DNA from: Pseudomonas sp. CHM02
GTDB lineage: Bacteria; Pseudomonadota; Gammaproteobacteria; Pseudomonadales; Pseudomonadaceae
Direction: 5' to 3'
DNA: 64,000 nt
Assembly: GCF_000612585.1 (NCBI RefSeq)
Contig: NZ_JFCA01000024.1
Location: forward strand, 1 to 64,000
Part shown: positions 19,867-30,005 of the stretch, piece after piece
Position numbering within the stretch: the stretch's first letter is position 1
Layout: every line of letters starts with the position of its first letter
Position numbers and translations under genes: made by a program
Notes under the pieces: generated by a model
Database searches by the model: none
What the model was told of the DNA's origin: nothing
Seen by the model: the letters and a program-made list of their open reading frames with translations, nothing else

Positions 19867-19950
19867 TGTAGGAGCCGGCTTGTCGGCGATGAGGCCCCTG
19901 AGCCTTGTAGCGTTCTCTCGGACGCCATCGCCGGCAAGCCGGCTCCTACA
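19867..19950. repeat. REP/BIME-like inverted repeat
   Basis: TGTAGGAGCCGGCTTGTCGGCGAT inverted against ATCGCCGGCAAGCCGGCTCCTACA (one change). It begins five bases after the spdH stop. Confidence 0.9.
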
Positions 19951-20158
19951 AGGGATTTTTGTGAGTCGGAAATGTCTTGTCGCATTTGCTAGGCCATCAC
20001 CCCGCTATCAATCAATTTTCCTACGTCATCGAACCGCTTAAGCTATCCGGCGTCTGTTTAATGTCCGTTGCGTTTGGTCGAAGGCATGTCCGAACCGTAA
20101 TTTCTGATCCGCTACGTGCCAGGAAAGGCGCGGGATTTGCTCACGACAGGTTGTCTCT

Positions 20159-21784
20159 ATGCACCGCAGGAATTTGCTCAAAGCGTCCATGGCCATTGCG
20201 GCTTACACCGGTTTGTCGGCCAGCGGCCTCCTCGCCGTACAGGCCTGGGCCGGGAACCGTGCCGCCGATGGCAAGGCCGTGGCGTTCGACTTCGACACGC
20301 TCAAGGCCCAGGCCAAACAACTCGCCGGGACCGCGTACAAAGACACCAAACAGGTACTGCCGCCGACCCTGGCGACCATGACCCCGCAGAATTTCAACGC
20401 CATCGGCTACGACGGCAACCATTCGCTGTGGAAGGAATTGAACGGCCAACTGGACGTGCAGTTCTTCCACGTCGGCATGGGTTTCAAGACCCCGGTGCGC
20501 ATGCATAGCGTCGACCCCAAGACCCGTGAAGCGCGTGAAGTGCATTTCCGCCCTTCGCTGTTCAACTACGAAAAAACCACGGTCGACACCAAACAACTGA
20601 CGGGCGACTTGGGTTTCTCCGGCTTCAAGCTGTTCAAGGCACCGGAACTGGATCGCCATGACGTGCTGTCGTTCCTTGGCGCCAGCTACTTCCGTGCGGT
20701 GGATTCCACCGGCCAATACGGCCTTTCTGCCCGTGGCCTGGCCATCGACACCTACGCGAAAAAGCGCGAGGAGTTCCCCGACTTCACGCAGTTCTGGTTT
20801 GAAACCCCGGACAAGAACGCCACCCGCTTCGTGGTCTACGCCCTGCTCGACTCGCCGAGCGCCACCGGTGCGTACCGCTTCGATATCGACTGCCAGGCCA
20901 ACCAGGTGGTGATGGCCATCGACGCCCATATCAATGCGCGCACCACCATCGAACAACTGGGCATCGCGCCGATGACCAGCATGTTCAGCTGTGGCACCCA
21001 CGAGCGGCGCATGTGCGACACCATCCACCCGCAGATCCACGATTCGGACCGCCTGGCGATGTGGCGCGGCAACGGCGAGTGGATCTGCCGTCCGCTGAAC
21101 AACCCGGCCAAGCTGCAATTCAACGCCTTTGCCGACAAAGACCCGAAAGGCTTCGGCCTGGTGCAGACGGACCACGAGTTCGCCAGCTACCAGGACACCG
21201 TGGACTGGTACAGCAAACGCCCAAGCCTGTGGGTCGAACCGACCACCGCGTGGGGCGAAGGCTCCATCGACCTGCTGGAAATTCCTACCACCGGCGAGAC
21301 CCTCGATAACATCGTGGCCTTCTGGACCCCGAAAAAACCCGTGGCCGCCGGCGACTCACTCAACTACGGTTACAAGCTGTACTGGAGCGCACTGCCACCG
21401 GTGAGCACGCCGCTGGCCCAGGTCGACGCCACCCGTTCCGGCATGGGCGGCTTTACCGAGGGCTGGGCACCGGGTGAGCATTACCCGGAAGTCTGGGCGC
21501 GCCGTTTTGCCGTGGACTTCAAGGGCGGCGGCCTGGATCGCCTGCCACCGGGTACCGGGATCGAACCGGTGGTCACCTGTTCCCATGGCGAAGTCAAAGA
21601 CTTCAGCGTGCTGGTGCTGGATAACATCAAGGGCTACCGCATCCTGTTCGACTGGTACCCGACCAGCGACAGCGTGGAGCCGGTAGAGCTGCGCCTGTTC
21701 ATCCGCACCCAGGATCGCACCTTGAGTGAAACCTGGCTGTACCAGTACTTCCCGCCGGCACCGGACCAACGCAAGTACACCTGA
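20159..21784 (+). CDS. opgD: Periplasmic glucan biosynthesis protein OpgD (MdoD)
   Basis: OpgD controls the backbone structure of osmoregulated periplasmic glucans. The 541-residue protein starts with [15 protein letters not shown], a twin-arginine signal as in other OpgD proteins, followed by the MdoG/OpgG-type domain ([22 protein letters not shown]-like [10 protein letters not shown]). The length is normal. It stands alone, with nearly 300 bases of upstream sequence after the spdH REP element and a REP-type hairpin just downstream. OpgG, its paralogue, lacks the Tat signal, which favours OpgD. Confidence 0.87.
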   Translation: MHRRNLLKASMAIAAYTGLSASGLLAVQAWAGNRAADGKAVAFDFDTLKAQAKQLAGTAYKDTKQVLPPTLATMTPQNFNAIGYDGNHSLWKELNGQLDVQFFHVGMGFKTPVRMHSVDPKTREAREVHFRPSLFNYEKTTVDTKQLTGDLGFSGFKLFKAPELDRHDVLSFLGASYFRAVDSTGQYGLSARGLAIDTYAKKREEFPDFTQFWFETPDKNATRFVVYALLDSPSATGAYRFDIDCQANQVVMAIDAHINARTTIEQLGIAPMTSMFSCGTHERRMCDTIHPQIHDSDRLAMWRGNGEWICRPLNNPAKLQFNAFADKDPKGFGLVQTDHEFASYQDTVDWYSKRPSLWVEPTTAWGEGSIDLLEIPTTGETLDNIVAFWTPKKPVAAGDSLNYGYKLYWSALPPVSTPLAQVDATRSGMGGFTEGWAPGEHYPEVWARRFAVDFKGGGLDRLPPGTGIEPVVTCSHGEVKDFSVLVLDNIKGYRILFDWYPTSDSVEPVELRLFIRTQDRTLSETWLYQYFPPAPDQRKYT

Positions 21785-21791
21785 CCGCCCT

Positions 21792-21818
21792 TGTAGGCGC
21801 TGGCTTGCCAGCGCCTTC
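21792..21818. repeat. Single REP hairpin after opgD
   Basis: GGCGCTGGC-TT-GCCAGCGCC at 21796-21815 forms a perfect short-loop stem, preceded by TGTA. It resembles a lone REP unit and may also end the opgD transcript or the facing small gene. Confidence 0.6.
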
Positions 21819-21824
21819 AGGTGC

Positions 21825-22010
21825 TCAGAACCGCGACACGCTCTTCATCGCCCCGATCAAATACCGCATCGCCACCTGATCGTTCTCGGTCAGGGCGCGG
21901 TACTGCGCCAGCAATTCCATTTCATCGGAACTCAACCGTCGCCCCCGCAGAGACACCCGACGAGTCAGAAAAGACGCCACCACACCCGCTACACCATAGG
22001 ACTTGGCCAT
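21825..22010 (-). CDS. Small hypothetical protein, 61 residues
   Basis: An ORF of 61 codons with a strong AGGAGA ribosome site seven bases before its ATG, facing opgD. The sequence begins MAKSYGVAGVVASFLTRR, and the second half (LSSDEMELLAQYRALTENDQ) looks helical and is reminiscent of the tails of some small HTH or stress proteins. No confident family. The good ribosome site and plausible composition make it likely real. Confidence 0.6.
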   Translation of the reverse strand: MAKSYGVAGVVASFLTRRVSLRGRRLSSDEMELLAQYRALTENDQVAMRYLIGAMKSVSRF

Positions 22011-22233
22011 GGACTGTTTCTCCTGATATCCATCAAATACTCCTGTTGCCCATTACCCGCCTCCCCTGAAGCGCAATGCCTCCGTGAGCTAACCGACTGA
22101 CTTCCTGGGCCAGAAATCAGGCTTACCCTAAGCGTAGAAACGATCTCGTGACTTGTGGGATTTTTTTAGAGTATTCACTTAAAAAAATCTCGCGGTAACA
22201 AAGACCTACAGCCGCATCCCACGCGAGGACCAT

Positions 22234-22260
22234 AAAAAACCCACCGGCTCGGGGTGGGTT
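22234..22260 (-). terminator. Terminator of the OYE gene
   Basis: Minus-strand stem AACCCACC / GGTGGGTT followed by a T run, about 20 bases after the stop of the flavin oxidoreductase. Confidence 0.85.
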
Positions 22261-22280
22261 CTGGTGAGGCGCGTCGTGGC

Positions 22281-23387
22281 TCAATCTCTCAAGTCAGACT
22301 CATGGATCGGCTGGTCACGATGGGTCGCGCGTTGATACTGCGCGGGCCAGATCGCCTTGCGCCCGCCCAGGTCATCGTCGGCATGCAACGGCCAGTACGG
22401 ATCGCGCAGCAGTTCACGGGCGAGGAAGATGATATCGGCCTGGCAGGTGCGCAGGATGTGCTCGGCCTGGGCGGGCTCGGTGATCATGCCAACGGTGCCG
22501 GTGGCGATGCCCGACTCTTTGCGCACGCGCTCGGCGAAGCGGGTCTGGTAGCCCGGGCCGGTGGGGATCTCGGCGTTGGCGGCGGTACCACCGGAGGACA
22601 CGTCGATCAGGTCGACGCCCAAGTCTTTCAGGCGGCGCGCCAGTTCCACGGTTTCATCCGGGTTCCAACCGTCTTCCACCCAGTCGGTGGCCGACACCCG
22701 CACAAACAGCGGCAGTTCCTGGGGCCAGACCTCACGTACTGCCTGAGTCACCTCAAGCACCAGGCGGATGCGGTTTTCAAACGAGCCACCGTACTGGTCC
22801 TGACGCTGGTTGCTGATGGGTGAAAGGAATTGATGCAGCAGGTAACCATGGGCCGCGTGGATTTCCACCACTTCGAAACCTGCGGTCAACGCGCGCTTGG
22901 CCGCGGCGACAAAATCGCCGATCACTTGCTGGATCTGCCCTTCGTCCAACGGCTTGGGTTGGGTGTGTTGGGGGTCGAAGGCAATCGGCGATGGCCCCAC
23001 CGGCACCCAGCCGCCGTCTTCCGGCTTGACGCTGCCATGCTTGCCGATCCAGGGCCGATGGGTGCTGGCCTTGCGCCCGGCGTGGGCCAGTTGAATACCC
23101 GCCACCGCACCCTGGGCCGCGATGAAACGGGTGATGCGTTGCAGCGGTTCGATCTGTGCGTCGTTCCACAACCCAAGGTCCTGGGCGGTGATACGGCCAT
23201 CGGCGGTCACGGCGGTGGCTTCGGTGAAAATCAGCCCGGCGCCACCGACGGCACGGCTGCCAAGGTGCACCAGGTGCCAGTCATTGGCCAAGCCGTCGTC
23301 GCTTGAGTATTGGCACATGGGCGACACGGCGATGCGGTTCAGCAGGGTCAATTGACGGAGGGTGTAGGGTTCGAGCAGCTGACTCAT
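22281..23387 (-). CDS. NADH:flavin oxidoreductase (Old Yellow Enzyme, XenA/YqjM class)
   Basis: An FMN-dependent ene-reductase of 368 residues that reduces activated C=C bonds or xenobiotics with NAD(P)H. Diagnostic residues of the thermophilic-like OYE class are seen: the redox-tuning Cys in VSPMCQYSS (about residue 25), QLAHAGRK (about 98-105), and the substrate-binding His pair in IHAAHGYLLHQFLSP (about 175-189). The ATG at 23387 follows AGAGGTG. It is a single gene bounded by a terminator and a REP element. The physiological substrate is not known from the sequence. Confidence 0.88.
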   Translation of the reverse strand: MSQLLEPYTLRQLTLLNRIAVSPMCQYSSDDGLANDWHLVHLGSRAVGGAGLIFTEATAVTADGRITAQDLGLWNDAQIEPLQRITRFIAAQGAVAGIQLAHAGRKASTHRPWIGKHGSVKPEDGGWVPVGPSPIAFDPQHTQPKPLDEGQIQQVIGDFVAAAKRALTAGFEVVEIHAAHGYLLHQFLSPISNQRQDQYGGSFENRIRLVLEVTQAVREVWPQELPLFVRVSATDWVEDGWNPDETVELARRLKDLGVDLIDVSSGGTAANAEIPTGPGYQTRFAERVRKESGIATGTVGMITEPAQAEHILRTCQADIIFLARELLRDPYWPLHADDDLGGRKAIWPAQYQRATHRDQPIHESDLRD

Positions 23388-23419
23388 GGCGCACCTCTTC
23401 TGGGTTCTGTGGGCACTTT

Positions 23420-23520
23420 TGTAGGAGCAAGCTTGCTCGCGAAGGTCTCAATGTCACCGCGCTCATCCAGGATTAACGCGTTATCGTTGACGTTTTTCGC
23501 GAGCAAGCTTGCGCCTACAC
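23420..23520. repeat. REP/BIME-like inverted repeat
   Basis: TGTAGGAGCAAGCTTGCTCGCGAA at 23420-23443 with its near-inverse at about 23495-23519, around a 50-base centre. It lies between the OYE and kup genes. Confidence 0.85.
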
Positions 23521-23577
23521 AACAGTGCTTAGAGCCTAGTCGACAACGCTGGATTGCACAGGGTTCAGAAAGGAAAG

Positions 23578-23600
23578 CGGGAGCCGATTGCCGGCTCCCG
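23578..23600 (-). terminator. Terminator of kup
   Basis: CGGGAGCCG-GCAAT-CGGCTCCCG on the minus strand, followed by a short pyrimidine-rich tail (CTTTCCTTT). It starts about 12 bases after the kup stop. Confidence 0.7.
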
Positions 23601-23612
23601 TGCTGCAAAGGC

Positions 23613-25514
23613 TTACATTTCGACCTGGGTGCCCAGCTCGATCACGCGATTTACCGGGAGTTTGAAGAAGCGCAGGTTGCCGTTGGCGTTCTTCAGCATG
23701 AAGGCGAACAACGCCTCGCGCCAACGGGCCATGCCCTTAATCCGCGAGGCGATCACCGTTTCGCGGCTGAGGAAGTAGGTGGTGCGCATCGGGCTGAAGT
23801 CCAGGTCATCGAGGTGACACAACTTCAGCGCTTCGGGCACATCCGGTTCGTCGGTAAAACCAAAGTGCAGGATCACGCGGAAGAAGCCTTCGCCGTAGGA
23901 ATCCACCTCGAACCGCCGTGCGGCCGGGACGCGGGGAATATCTTCATAGACCACCGTCAGCAGCACCACTTGCTCATGCAACACCTGGTTATGCAGCAGG
24001 TTGTGCAACAGCGCGTGGGGCACGGCGTCCGGGCGAGCAGTGAGGAACACGGCGGTGCCCTGCACCCGATGGGGCGGCTGCACGCGGATGCTGCTGATAA
24101 AGATCGGCAACGGTAGGCCGCCTTCGTCGAGGCGCTCCACCAGCAATTGCTTGCCGCGCTTCCAGGTGGTCATCAGCACGAACAGCACGATCCCCGCCAA
24201 GACCGGGAAGGCGCCGCCCTGGATGATCTTCGGCACGTTGGCGGCAAAGTACAGGCCGTCCACCAACAGGCAGCAGACCAGAACCGGCACGGCCAGGATC
24301 GGTGGCCATTTCCACAGCAGCAACATCACCGCCGACACCAGGATGGTGGTCATCAGCATGGTGCCGGTCACCGCCACGCCGTAGGCCGAGGCCAATGCGT
24401 TGGAGGATTCGAAGCCCAGCACCAGCAGGATCACACCCACCATCAGCGACCAGTTCACCGCGCCGATGTAGATCTGGCCCTGTTCGGCACTGGACGTGTG
24501 CTGGATATGCATGCGCGGGATGTAACCGAGCTGGATCGCCTGACGGGTCAGGGAGAATGCGCCGGAGATGACCGCCTGGGACGCGATCACCGTGGCCAGG
24601 GTCGACAACACCACCAGCGGGATCAGTGCCCAGCTCGGCGCCAGCAGGTAGAACGGGTTGCGCGCGGCTTCCGGGTCACCGAGCAGCATGGCGCCCTGGC
24701 CGAAATAATTGAGTACCAGCGCCGGCAGCACCAGCATGAACCAGGCGCGGGCGATGGGTTTGCGACCGAAGTGCCCCATGTCGGCGTACAACGCTTCGGC
24801 GCCGGTCAGTGCCAGCACCACCGCGCCGAGGATCGCCACGCCAATGCCCGGGTGAGCCTCGAAGAAACGCACGGCCCACATCGGGTTCATGGCACTGAGC
24901 ACCTCAGGGTGCAGGGTGATGCCATATACACCGAGGCCACCCAGCACCAGGAACCACGTCACCATGACCGGCCCGAACAGCTTGCCGATGTGGTCGGTCC
25001 CATGCTTCTGGATCAGGAACAGCGCCACCAGCACGATCAGGGCAATGGGCACGACCCACTTTTCCAGGCCGTCGAAGGCCAACTCCAGGCCCTCGACCGC
25101 GGACAATACGGAAATCGCCGGGGTGATCATGCTGTCACCGTAGAACAGCGCCGCCCCGCACAGACCACACACCACCAGGAAACTGCGCAGCTTCTTGCGC
25201 TCCCCCGCCGCCCGTCGTGCCAGTGCAGTCAGGGCCATGATGCCGCCCTCGCCCTGGTTATCGGCGCGCAGCACGAACAGCATGTACTTGATCGAGACCA
25301 CCCAGATCAGCGACCAGAAGATCAGCGCCAGGATCCCCAGCACGCCATCATGGTTGACCTGAACCCCATAACCGCCGTTGAACACCTCTTTAAGGGTGTA
25401 CAGCGGGCTGGTGCCGATATCGCCATAAACCACCCCGACCGCTGCCACCAGCATGCCGATCGGCTTGGCGTTTGACTGCTCGGCACCTGCCGCCTGACTA
25501 CTCGCGTGACCCAT
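23613..25514 (-). CDS. kup: Low-affinity potassium uptake protein Kup
   Basis: A 633-residue KUP/HAK/KT family proton-coupled potassium importer of the inner membrane. The N-terminal two thirds contain about twelve transmembrane helices, with the family motif [15 protein letters not shown] near residue 35 and [23 protein letters not shown] sequence in helix 3. The C-terminal ~170 residues are a soluble cytoplasmic domain. I chose the ATG at 25514 over the adjacent TTG because GGAG lies seven bases upstream. It is divergent from rimO, with about 290 bases between. Confidence 0.95.
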   Translation of the reverse strand: MGHASSQAAGAEQSNAKPIGMLVAAVGVVYGDIGTSPLYTLKEVFNGGYGVQVNHDGVLGILALIFWSLIWVVSIKYMLFVLRADNQGEGGIMALTALARRAAGERKKLRSFLVVCGLCGAALFYGDSMITPAISVLSAVEGLELAFDGLEKWVVPIALIVLVALFLIQKHGTDHIGKLFGPVMVTWFLVLGGLGVYGITLHPEVLSAMNPMWAVRFFEAHPGIGVAILGAVVLALTGAEALYADMGHFGRKPIARAWFMLVLPALVLNYFGQGAMLLGDPEAARNPFYLLAPSWALIPLVVLSTLATVIASQAVISGAFSLTRQAIQLGYIPRMHIQHTSSAEQGQIYIGAVNWSLMVGVILLVLGFESSNALASAYGVAVTGTMLMTTILVSAVMLLLWKWPPILAVPVLVCCLLVDGLYFAANVPKIIQGGAFPVLAGIVLFVLMTTWKRGKQLLVERLDEGGLPLPIFISSIRVQPPHRVQGTAVFLTARPDAVPHALLHNLLHNQVLHEQVVLLTVVYEDIPRVPAARRFEVDSYGEGFFRVILHFGFTDEPDVPEALKLCHLDDLDFSPMRTTYFLSRETVIASRIKGMARWREALFAFMLKNANGNLRFFKLPVNRVIELGTQVEM

Positions 25515-25803
25515 CAACCACTCCTGCCCTTTGACCTGAGGTCCTTTATAAACAACGCGTCTAAGCTGACCGTAGCATGCGCTGTTTTACTTCTCGTAAC
25601 AGACGTTTTATTGACCTCGGGCTTTTACCCGTGTGCAACGGCGCGAAGCATAGCGCAGCACTCGTCGCATTTCCCTGCATAAAGCTGGTCAAGTGCGCTG
25701 CCCGTCGCTAGAATTGCGCACTTTTTGATCAGAGGCGCACCAAGCGCCCGTCCGCCGCCCTGTCGTGCCCGACTAGCGACGTCATTCAATACCGAGGTTA
25801 GAC

Positions 25804-27144
25804 ATGTCCACCACCATCGCAAAGGCCAACCCCAAGGTTGGCTTTGTTTCCCTGGGTTGCCCGAAGGCTCTGGTCGACTCCGAGCGCATCCTCACGCAAC
25901 TGCGTATGGAAGGCTATGACGTTGTGTCCACTTACCAGGACGCCGACGTGGTGGTGGTCAACACCTGCGGCTTCATCGACTCGGCCAAGGCAGAGTCGCT
26001 GGAAGTGATCGGCGAAGCCATCAAGGAAAACGGCAAGGTCATCGTGACCGGCTGCATGGGCGTGGAAGAAGGCAATATCCGCAACGTGCACCCGAGCGTG
26101 CTGGCGGTGACCGGCCCGCAGCAGTACGAGCAGGTGGTCAACGCCGTGCACGAAGTGGTGCCACCGCGCCAGGACCACAACCCGCTGATCGACCTGGTGC
26201 CGCCGCAAGGCATCAAGCTGACGCCGCGTCACTATGCCTACCTGAAGATTTCTGAAGGCTGCAACCACAGCTGCAGCTTCTGCATCATCCCGTCGATGCG
26301 CGGCAAGCTGGTCAGCCGCCCGGTCGGTGACGTGCTGGACGAAGCCCAGCGCCTGGTCAAATCCGGCGTCAAAGAGCTGCTGGTGATCTCCCAGGACACC
26401 AGCGCCTACGGCGTCGACGTGAAGTACCGCACCGGTTTCTGGAACGGCGCGCCGGTGAAAACCCGCATGACCGAACTGTGCGAAGCCCTCAGCAGCCTGG
26501 GCGTGTGGGTGCGCCTGCACTACGTCTACCCGTACCCGCACGTGGACGAGCTGATCCCGCTGATGGCCGCCGGCAAGATCCTGCCGTACCTGGACATCCC
26601 GTTCCAGCACGCCAGCCCCAAAGTGCTCAAGGCCATGAAACGCCCGGCCTTCGAAGACAAGACCCTGGCGCGCATCAAGAACTGGCGCGAGATCTGCCCG
26701 GAGCTGATCATCCGTTCGACCTTCATCGTCGGCTTCCCCGGCGAAACCGAAGAAGACTTCCAGTACCTGCTGGACTGGCTGACCGAAGCCCAACTGGACC
26801 GCGTCGGCTGCTTCCAGTACTCGCCGGTCGAAGGCGCCCCGGCCAACCTGCTGGACCTGGCCGTGGTACCGGACGACGTCAAGCAGGACCGTTGGGAGCG
26901 TTTCATGGCGCACCAGCAGGCCATCAGCTCGGCACGCCTGCAACTGCGCATCGGCAAGGAAATCGAAGTGCTGATCGATGAAGTCGATGAGCAAGGCGCA
27001 GTGGGCCGTTGCTTCTTCGATGCACCTGAAATCGACGGTAACGTCTTTATCGACGATGCCAGCGGCCTGAAGCCGGGCGACAAGGTCTGGTGCACCGTGA
27101 CCGATGCCGACGAATACGACCTGTGGGCTGAAAAGCGCGACTGA
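25804..27144 (+). CDS. rimO: Ribosomal protein S12 methylthiotransferase RimO
   Basis: RimO adds a methylthio group to an aspartate of ribosomal protein S12 using two iron-sulfur clusters and S-adenosylmethionine. The 446-residue protein has an N-terminal UPF0004 domain ([28 protein letters not shown]), a radical-SAM domain with the C-x3-C-x2-C motif CNHSCSFC, and a C-terminal TRAM domain. The sequence follows the RimO rather than the MiaB pattern. It is monocistronic, with its own terminator. Confidence 0.95.
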   Translation: MSTTIAKANPKVGFVSLGCPKALVDSERILTQLRMEGYDVVSTYQDADVVVVNTCGFIDSAKAESLEVIGEAIKENGKVIVTGCMGVEEGNIRNVHPSVLAVTGPQQYEQVVNAVHEVVPPRQDHNPLIDLVPPQGIKLTPRHYAYLKISEGCNHSCSFCIIPSMRGKLVSRPVGDVLDEAQRLVKSGVKELLVISQDTSAYGVDVKYRTGFWNGAPVKTRMTELCEALSSLGVWVRLHYVYPYPHVDELIPLMAAGKILPYLDIPFQHASPKVLKAMKRPAFEDKTLARIKNWREICPELIIRSTFIVGFPGETEEDFQYLLDWLTEAQLDRVGCFQYSPVEGAPANLLDLAVVPDDVKQDRWERFMAHQQAISSARLQLRIGKEIEVLIDEVDEQGAVGRCFFDAPEIDGNVFIDDASGLKPGDKVWCTVTDADEYDLWAEKRD

Positions 27145-27157
27145 TCGGTAACAACGC

Positions 27158-27196
27158 AAAAAGCCCTGCATCTGATCAAGATGCGGGGCTTTTTTA
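27158..27196. terminator. rimO terminator
   Basis: AAAAAGCCCTGCATC pairs with GATGCGGGGCTTTTTT around TGATCAA; it can work on either strand. Confidence 0.92.
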
Positions 27197-27241
27197 CGTC
27201 TATCGTTTGCCCATCGACAATCATCGGCAGGGGCAGCGAGC

Positions 27242-27712
27242 ATGCGTCGGCATTCGGTCATCCACACACCTAAAACCAGCGACTATCAAAAACTGACTGA
27301 AATCTGGGAGTCCTCGGTGCGGGCTACCCATGACTTTCTCCCGGACAGCTACATCGAGCTACTGAGAAACCTGGTGCTGACTCACTATCTGGACACGGTG
27401 ATGCTGATTTGCACCAAAGACTCGCACCAATGCATCACCGGGTTTGCCGGCGTGGCCGCCGGCAAGGTCGAGATGCTGTTTATCGACCCGCAACACCGGG
27501 GCCAGGGCCTTGGCCGACAATTGCTGTGCTATGCGGTCGAGCATATGAATGCCGACGAGCTGGAAGTGAACGAGCAGAACCCCCAGGCCTTGGGCTTTTA
27601 CCTCAAACAGGGTTTCGAAGTGATCGGACGCACGGAGCATGACGGCCTGGGCCAGCCTTACCCACTGCTACACCTGCGTTTGCGCCAGCAGCAACACCTG
27701 CGCAGTGGCTGA
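27242..27712 (+). CDS. GNAT-family acetyltransferase
   Basis: A 156-residue N-acetyltransferase. The acetyl-CoA loop is seen as DPQHRGQGLGRQLL (about residues 82-95), followed by VNEQNPQALGFYLKQGFEVIGR, the usual motif B of GNAT proteins. The acceptor is unknown; the closest general match is the YjaB/putative toxin-antitoxin-unrelated GNAT group. It is a single gene between the rimO terminator and a REP element. Confidence 0.8.
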   Translation: MRRHSVIHTPKTSDYQKLTEIWESSVRATHDFLPDSYIELLRNLVLTHYLDTVMLICTKDSHQCITGFAGVAAGKVEMLFIDPQHRGQGLGRQLLCYAVEHMNADELEVNEQNPQALGFYLKQGFEVIGRTEHDGLGQPYPLLHLRLRQQQHLRSG

Positions 27713-27728
27713 CAACGCGCAAAGCACG

Positions 27729-27812
27729 TGTGGGAGCTGGCTTGCCTGCGATGCAGGCAACTCGTTGTATCAGGTGCACCGCCGCGATGCCATCGCCGGC
27801 AAGCGCCCACAA
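27729..27812. repeat. Degenerate REP/BIME-like inverted repeat
   Basis: TGTGGGAGCTGGCTTGCCTGCGAT at 27729-27752 is paired with a decayed inverse copy (GCCATCGCCGGCAAGCGCCCACA) that lacks part of the stem. The two halves come from different REP classes. Confidence 0.75.
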
Positions 27813-27895
27813 AAAGCGACAGCACTGAAATGGAGCCGGGATTAACCGGCGCCAGGCAGGTACAATAGCCGCCCCCTTTTGCTACGGCCCTTGTC

Positions 27896-28606
27896 ATGAC
27901 TGACCCCATACGCCTCTCCAAACGCCTTATCGAACTGGTCGGTTGCTCCCGTCGGGAGGCTGAGCTGTTTATCGAAGGCGGCTGGGTCTCGGTGGACGGA
28001 GAAGTGATCGACGAGCCGCAGTTCAAGGTCACCACCCAAAAGGTCGAACTCGACCCTGAAGCCAAGGCCACCGCGCCCGAGCCGGTGACCATCCTGCTCC
28101 ACGCCCCGGCCGGCGTGGATGCCGAAACGGCCATGGCGTCGATCAGCGCCGAGACGCTCTCGGACGAACACCGCTTCGGCAAGCGCCCGCTCAAGGGCCA
28201 CTTCCTGCGACTGACCGCCAGCGCCGACCTGCAAGCCAAGGCCAGCGGCCTGCTGGTGTTTACCCAGGACTGGAAGATCCTGCGCAAGTTGACCGCCGAT
28301 GCCGCCAAGATCGAGCAGGAATACGTGGTGGAAGTCGAAGGCGACATGGTTGCCCACGGCCTTAACCGCCTGAACCACGGCCTGACCTACAAAGGCAAGG
28401 AGCTGCCGGCCGTCAAAGCCAGCTGGCAGAACGAAAACCGCCTGCGCTTTGCGATGAAAAACCCGCAGCCAGGCGTGATCGCGCTGTTCTGCGAAGCGGT
28501 TGGCCTGAAAGTCATCGCCATTCGCCGCATCCGCATCGGCGGCGTGTCCATCGGCAAGGTGCCGGTTGGCCAATGGCGTTACCTGTCCGGCAAAGAGAAG
28601 TTCTAA
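27896..28606 (+). CDS. RluF-like RNA pseudouridine synthase homologue, active-site Asp not aligned
   Basis: A 236-residue member of the RsuA/RluB/RluF family: an N-terminal S4 RNA-binding domain (RLSKRLIELVGCSRREAELFI, residues 6-26) and a C-terminal synthase-like domain. The family motif GRLDxxTxGLL carries the catalytic Asp. Here the aligned segment reads ADLQAKASGLLVF, which by eye places Gln at the catalytic position, with an Asp two residues earlier. Either the loop differs by two residues or the enzyme is inactive and acts by RNA binding. It is followed by the YehS-like gene on the same strand. Confidence 0.75.
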   Translation: MTDPIRLSKRLIELVGCSRREAELFIEGGWVSVDGEVIDEPQFKVTTQKVELDPEAKATAPEPVTILLHAPAGVDAETAMASISAETLSDEHRFGKRPLKGHFLRLTASADLQAKASGLLVFTQDWKILRKLTADAAKIEQEYVVEVEGDMVAHGLNRLNHGLTYKGKELPAVKASWQNENRLRFAMKNPQPGVIALFCEAVGLKVIAIRRIRIGGVSIGKVPVGQWRYLSGKEKF

Positions 28607-28674
28607 GCCGCGGCCCTTTTCTCGACACCGCCCATGGCGGCGGTGTCCTCAGTTGAATACCAGGATTGCCTACC

Positions 28675-29136
28675 ATGATTCACAACGACGTACTGCGCAG
28701 CGTGCGCTACATGCTCGACATCAGCGACAACAAGATGGTCGAGATCATCAAGCTCGGCGGCATGGACGTGACCAAGGACGACCTGCTGACCTACCTCAAG
28801 AAGGACGAGGAAGAAGGCTTCGTGTTCTGCCCGGATGAAGTCATGGCCCACTTCCTCGATGGCCTGGTGATCTTCAAGCGCGGCAAGGACGAAAGCCGCC
28901 CGCCGCAGCCGATCGAGACGCCGGTGACCAACAACATCATCCTCAAGAAGCTGCGCGTGGCCTTCGAGCTGAAGGAAGACGACATGCACGCCATCCTCAA
29001 GGCCGCCGAGTTTCCAGTGTCCAAGCCTGAGCTGAGCGCGCTGTTCCGCAAGTTCGGCCACACCAACTACCGTCCGTGCGGCGACCAGTTGCTGCGTAAC
29101 TTCCTCAAGGGGCTGACGCTGCGGGTTCGTGCGTAA
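28675..29136 (+). CDS. DUF1456 (YehS-like) protein
   Basis: A 153-residue protein made of two similar ~70-residue helical repeats (NDVLRSVRYMLDISDNKMVEI and NNIILKKLRVAFELKEDDMHA), the hallmark of DUF1456. The biochemical function is unknown. I chose the ATG at 28675; an in-frame codon lies three residues upstream. It ends three bases before trmO, so the two are probably one transcript. Confidence 0.85.
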   Translation: MIHNDVLRSVRYMLDISDNKMVEIIKLGGMDVTKDDLLTYLKKDEEEGFVFCPDEVMAHFLDGLVIFKRGKDESRPPQPIETPVTNNIILKKLRVAFELKEDDMHAILKAAEFPVSKPELSALFRKFGHTNYRPCGDQLLRNFLKGLTLRVRA

Positions 29137-29139
29137 GCC

Positions 29140-29835
29140 ATGAGTTACCAAGTCTCGCCCGTCGGTTTCGTGCGCTCCTGCTTCAAGGAGAAGTTCGCCA
29201 TCCCGCGCCAGCCGCAGTTGGCACCGGCCGCCCGTGGCGTGCTGGAGTTGGTGGCGCCGTTCGACGGGGGTGAAGCAGTGCAAGGCCTGGAGCAGGTCAG
29301 CCATGTGTGGCTGCTGTTCCTGTTCCACCAGGCGCTGGAAGACAAGCCCCGCTTGAAGGTGCGCCCTCCGCGCCTGGGCGGCAACACCTCCATGGGTGTG
29401 TTTGCCACCCGTGCGACCCACCGGCCCAATGGCATTGGCCAGTCGGTGGTGAAGCTGGACAAGGTCGAGCCAGGGCGGCTGTGGATTTCCGGGATTGACC
29501 TGCTGGACGGCACGCCGGTGCTGGATATCAAGCCATATGTGCCATATGCCGACATCGTCGACACGGCCACCAATGACATGGCCAGTGGCGCGCCCACATT
29601 GATTCCCGTCCAGTGGCTGAAGACGGCACTGCACCAGGCACAAAGCCATGCCCAGCGGCTGGACGAGCCGTTGGTGGCGTTGATTGAGCAGTGCCTGGCA
29701 CAGGATCCGCGTCCGGCGTATCAAACGCCTGGGCCTGAGCGGGAGTATGGCGCGCAGTTCTGGGATGTGGATGTGCGTTGGCACTATCCCGAGGCCGGGA
29801 TGATTTGTGTGCTGGAAGTGCTACCCGCCCAGTAA
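29140..29835 (+). CDS. trmO: tRNA t6A37 N6-methyltransferase TrmO (TsaA)
   Basis: TrmO methylates N6-threonylcarbamoyladenosine at position 37 of some tRNAs. The N-terminal UPF0066 beta-barrel is clear (PVGFVRSCFKEKFAIPRQPQ; HVWLLFLFH; ATHRPNGIGQSVVKLD). A C-terminal domain of about 80 residues follows, giving 231 residues in all. It is the second gene of a short unit with the YehS-like gene, and an intrinsic terminator lies just after it. Confidence 0.9.
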   Translation: MSYQVSPVGFVRSCFKEKFAIPRQPQLAPAARGVLELVAPFDGGEAVQGLEQVSHVWLLFLFHQALEDKPRLKVRPPRLGGNTSMGVFATRATHRPNGIGQSVVKLDKVEPGRLWISGIDLLDGTPVLDIKPYVPYADIVDTATNDMASGAPTLIPVQWLKTALHQAQSHAQRLDEPLVALIEQCLAQDPRPAYQTPGPEREYGAQFWDVDVRWHYPEAGMICVLEVLPAQ

Positions 29836-29847
29836 ACCGCAGAGACG

Positions 29848-29889
29848 AAAAAGCCCGCGCTGCCTTCACAGGCAACGCGGGCTTTTCTT
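29848..29889 (+). terminator. trmO terminator
   Basis: GCCCGCG stem with a TGCCT/AGGCA inner pair and a T-rich tail (CTTTTCTTTT); A residues on the other side allow bidirectional action. Confidence 0.88.
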
Positions 29890-29893
29890 TTAC

Positions 29894-29993
29894 TGTAGGA
29901 GCCGGCTTGCCGGCGATGGTCGTCAACGATGACGCGTTTATTCTGGATAATCGCGGCGCCTTGAAGGGCATCGCCGGCAAGCCGGCTCCTACA
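29894..29993. repeat. REP/BIME-like inverted repeat
   Basis: TGTAGGAGCCGGCTTGCCGGCGAT at 29894-29917 with an exact inverse at 29970-29993. It separates the convergent trmO and fpr genes. Confidence 0.9.
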
Positions 29994-30005
29994 GTTGGTC
30001 GGTGT

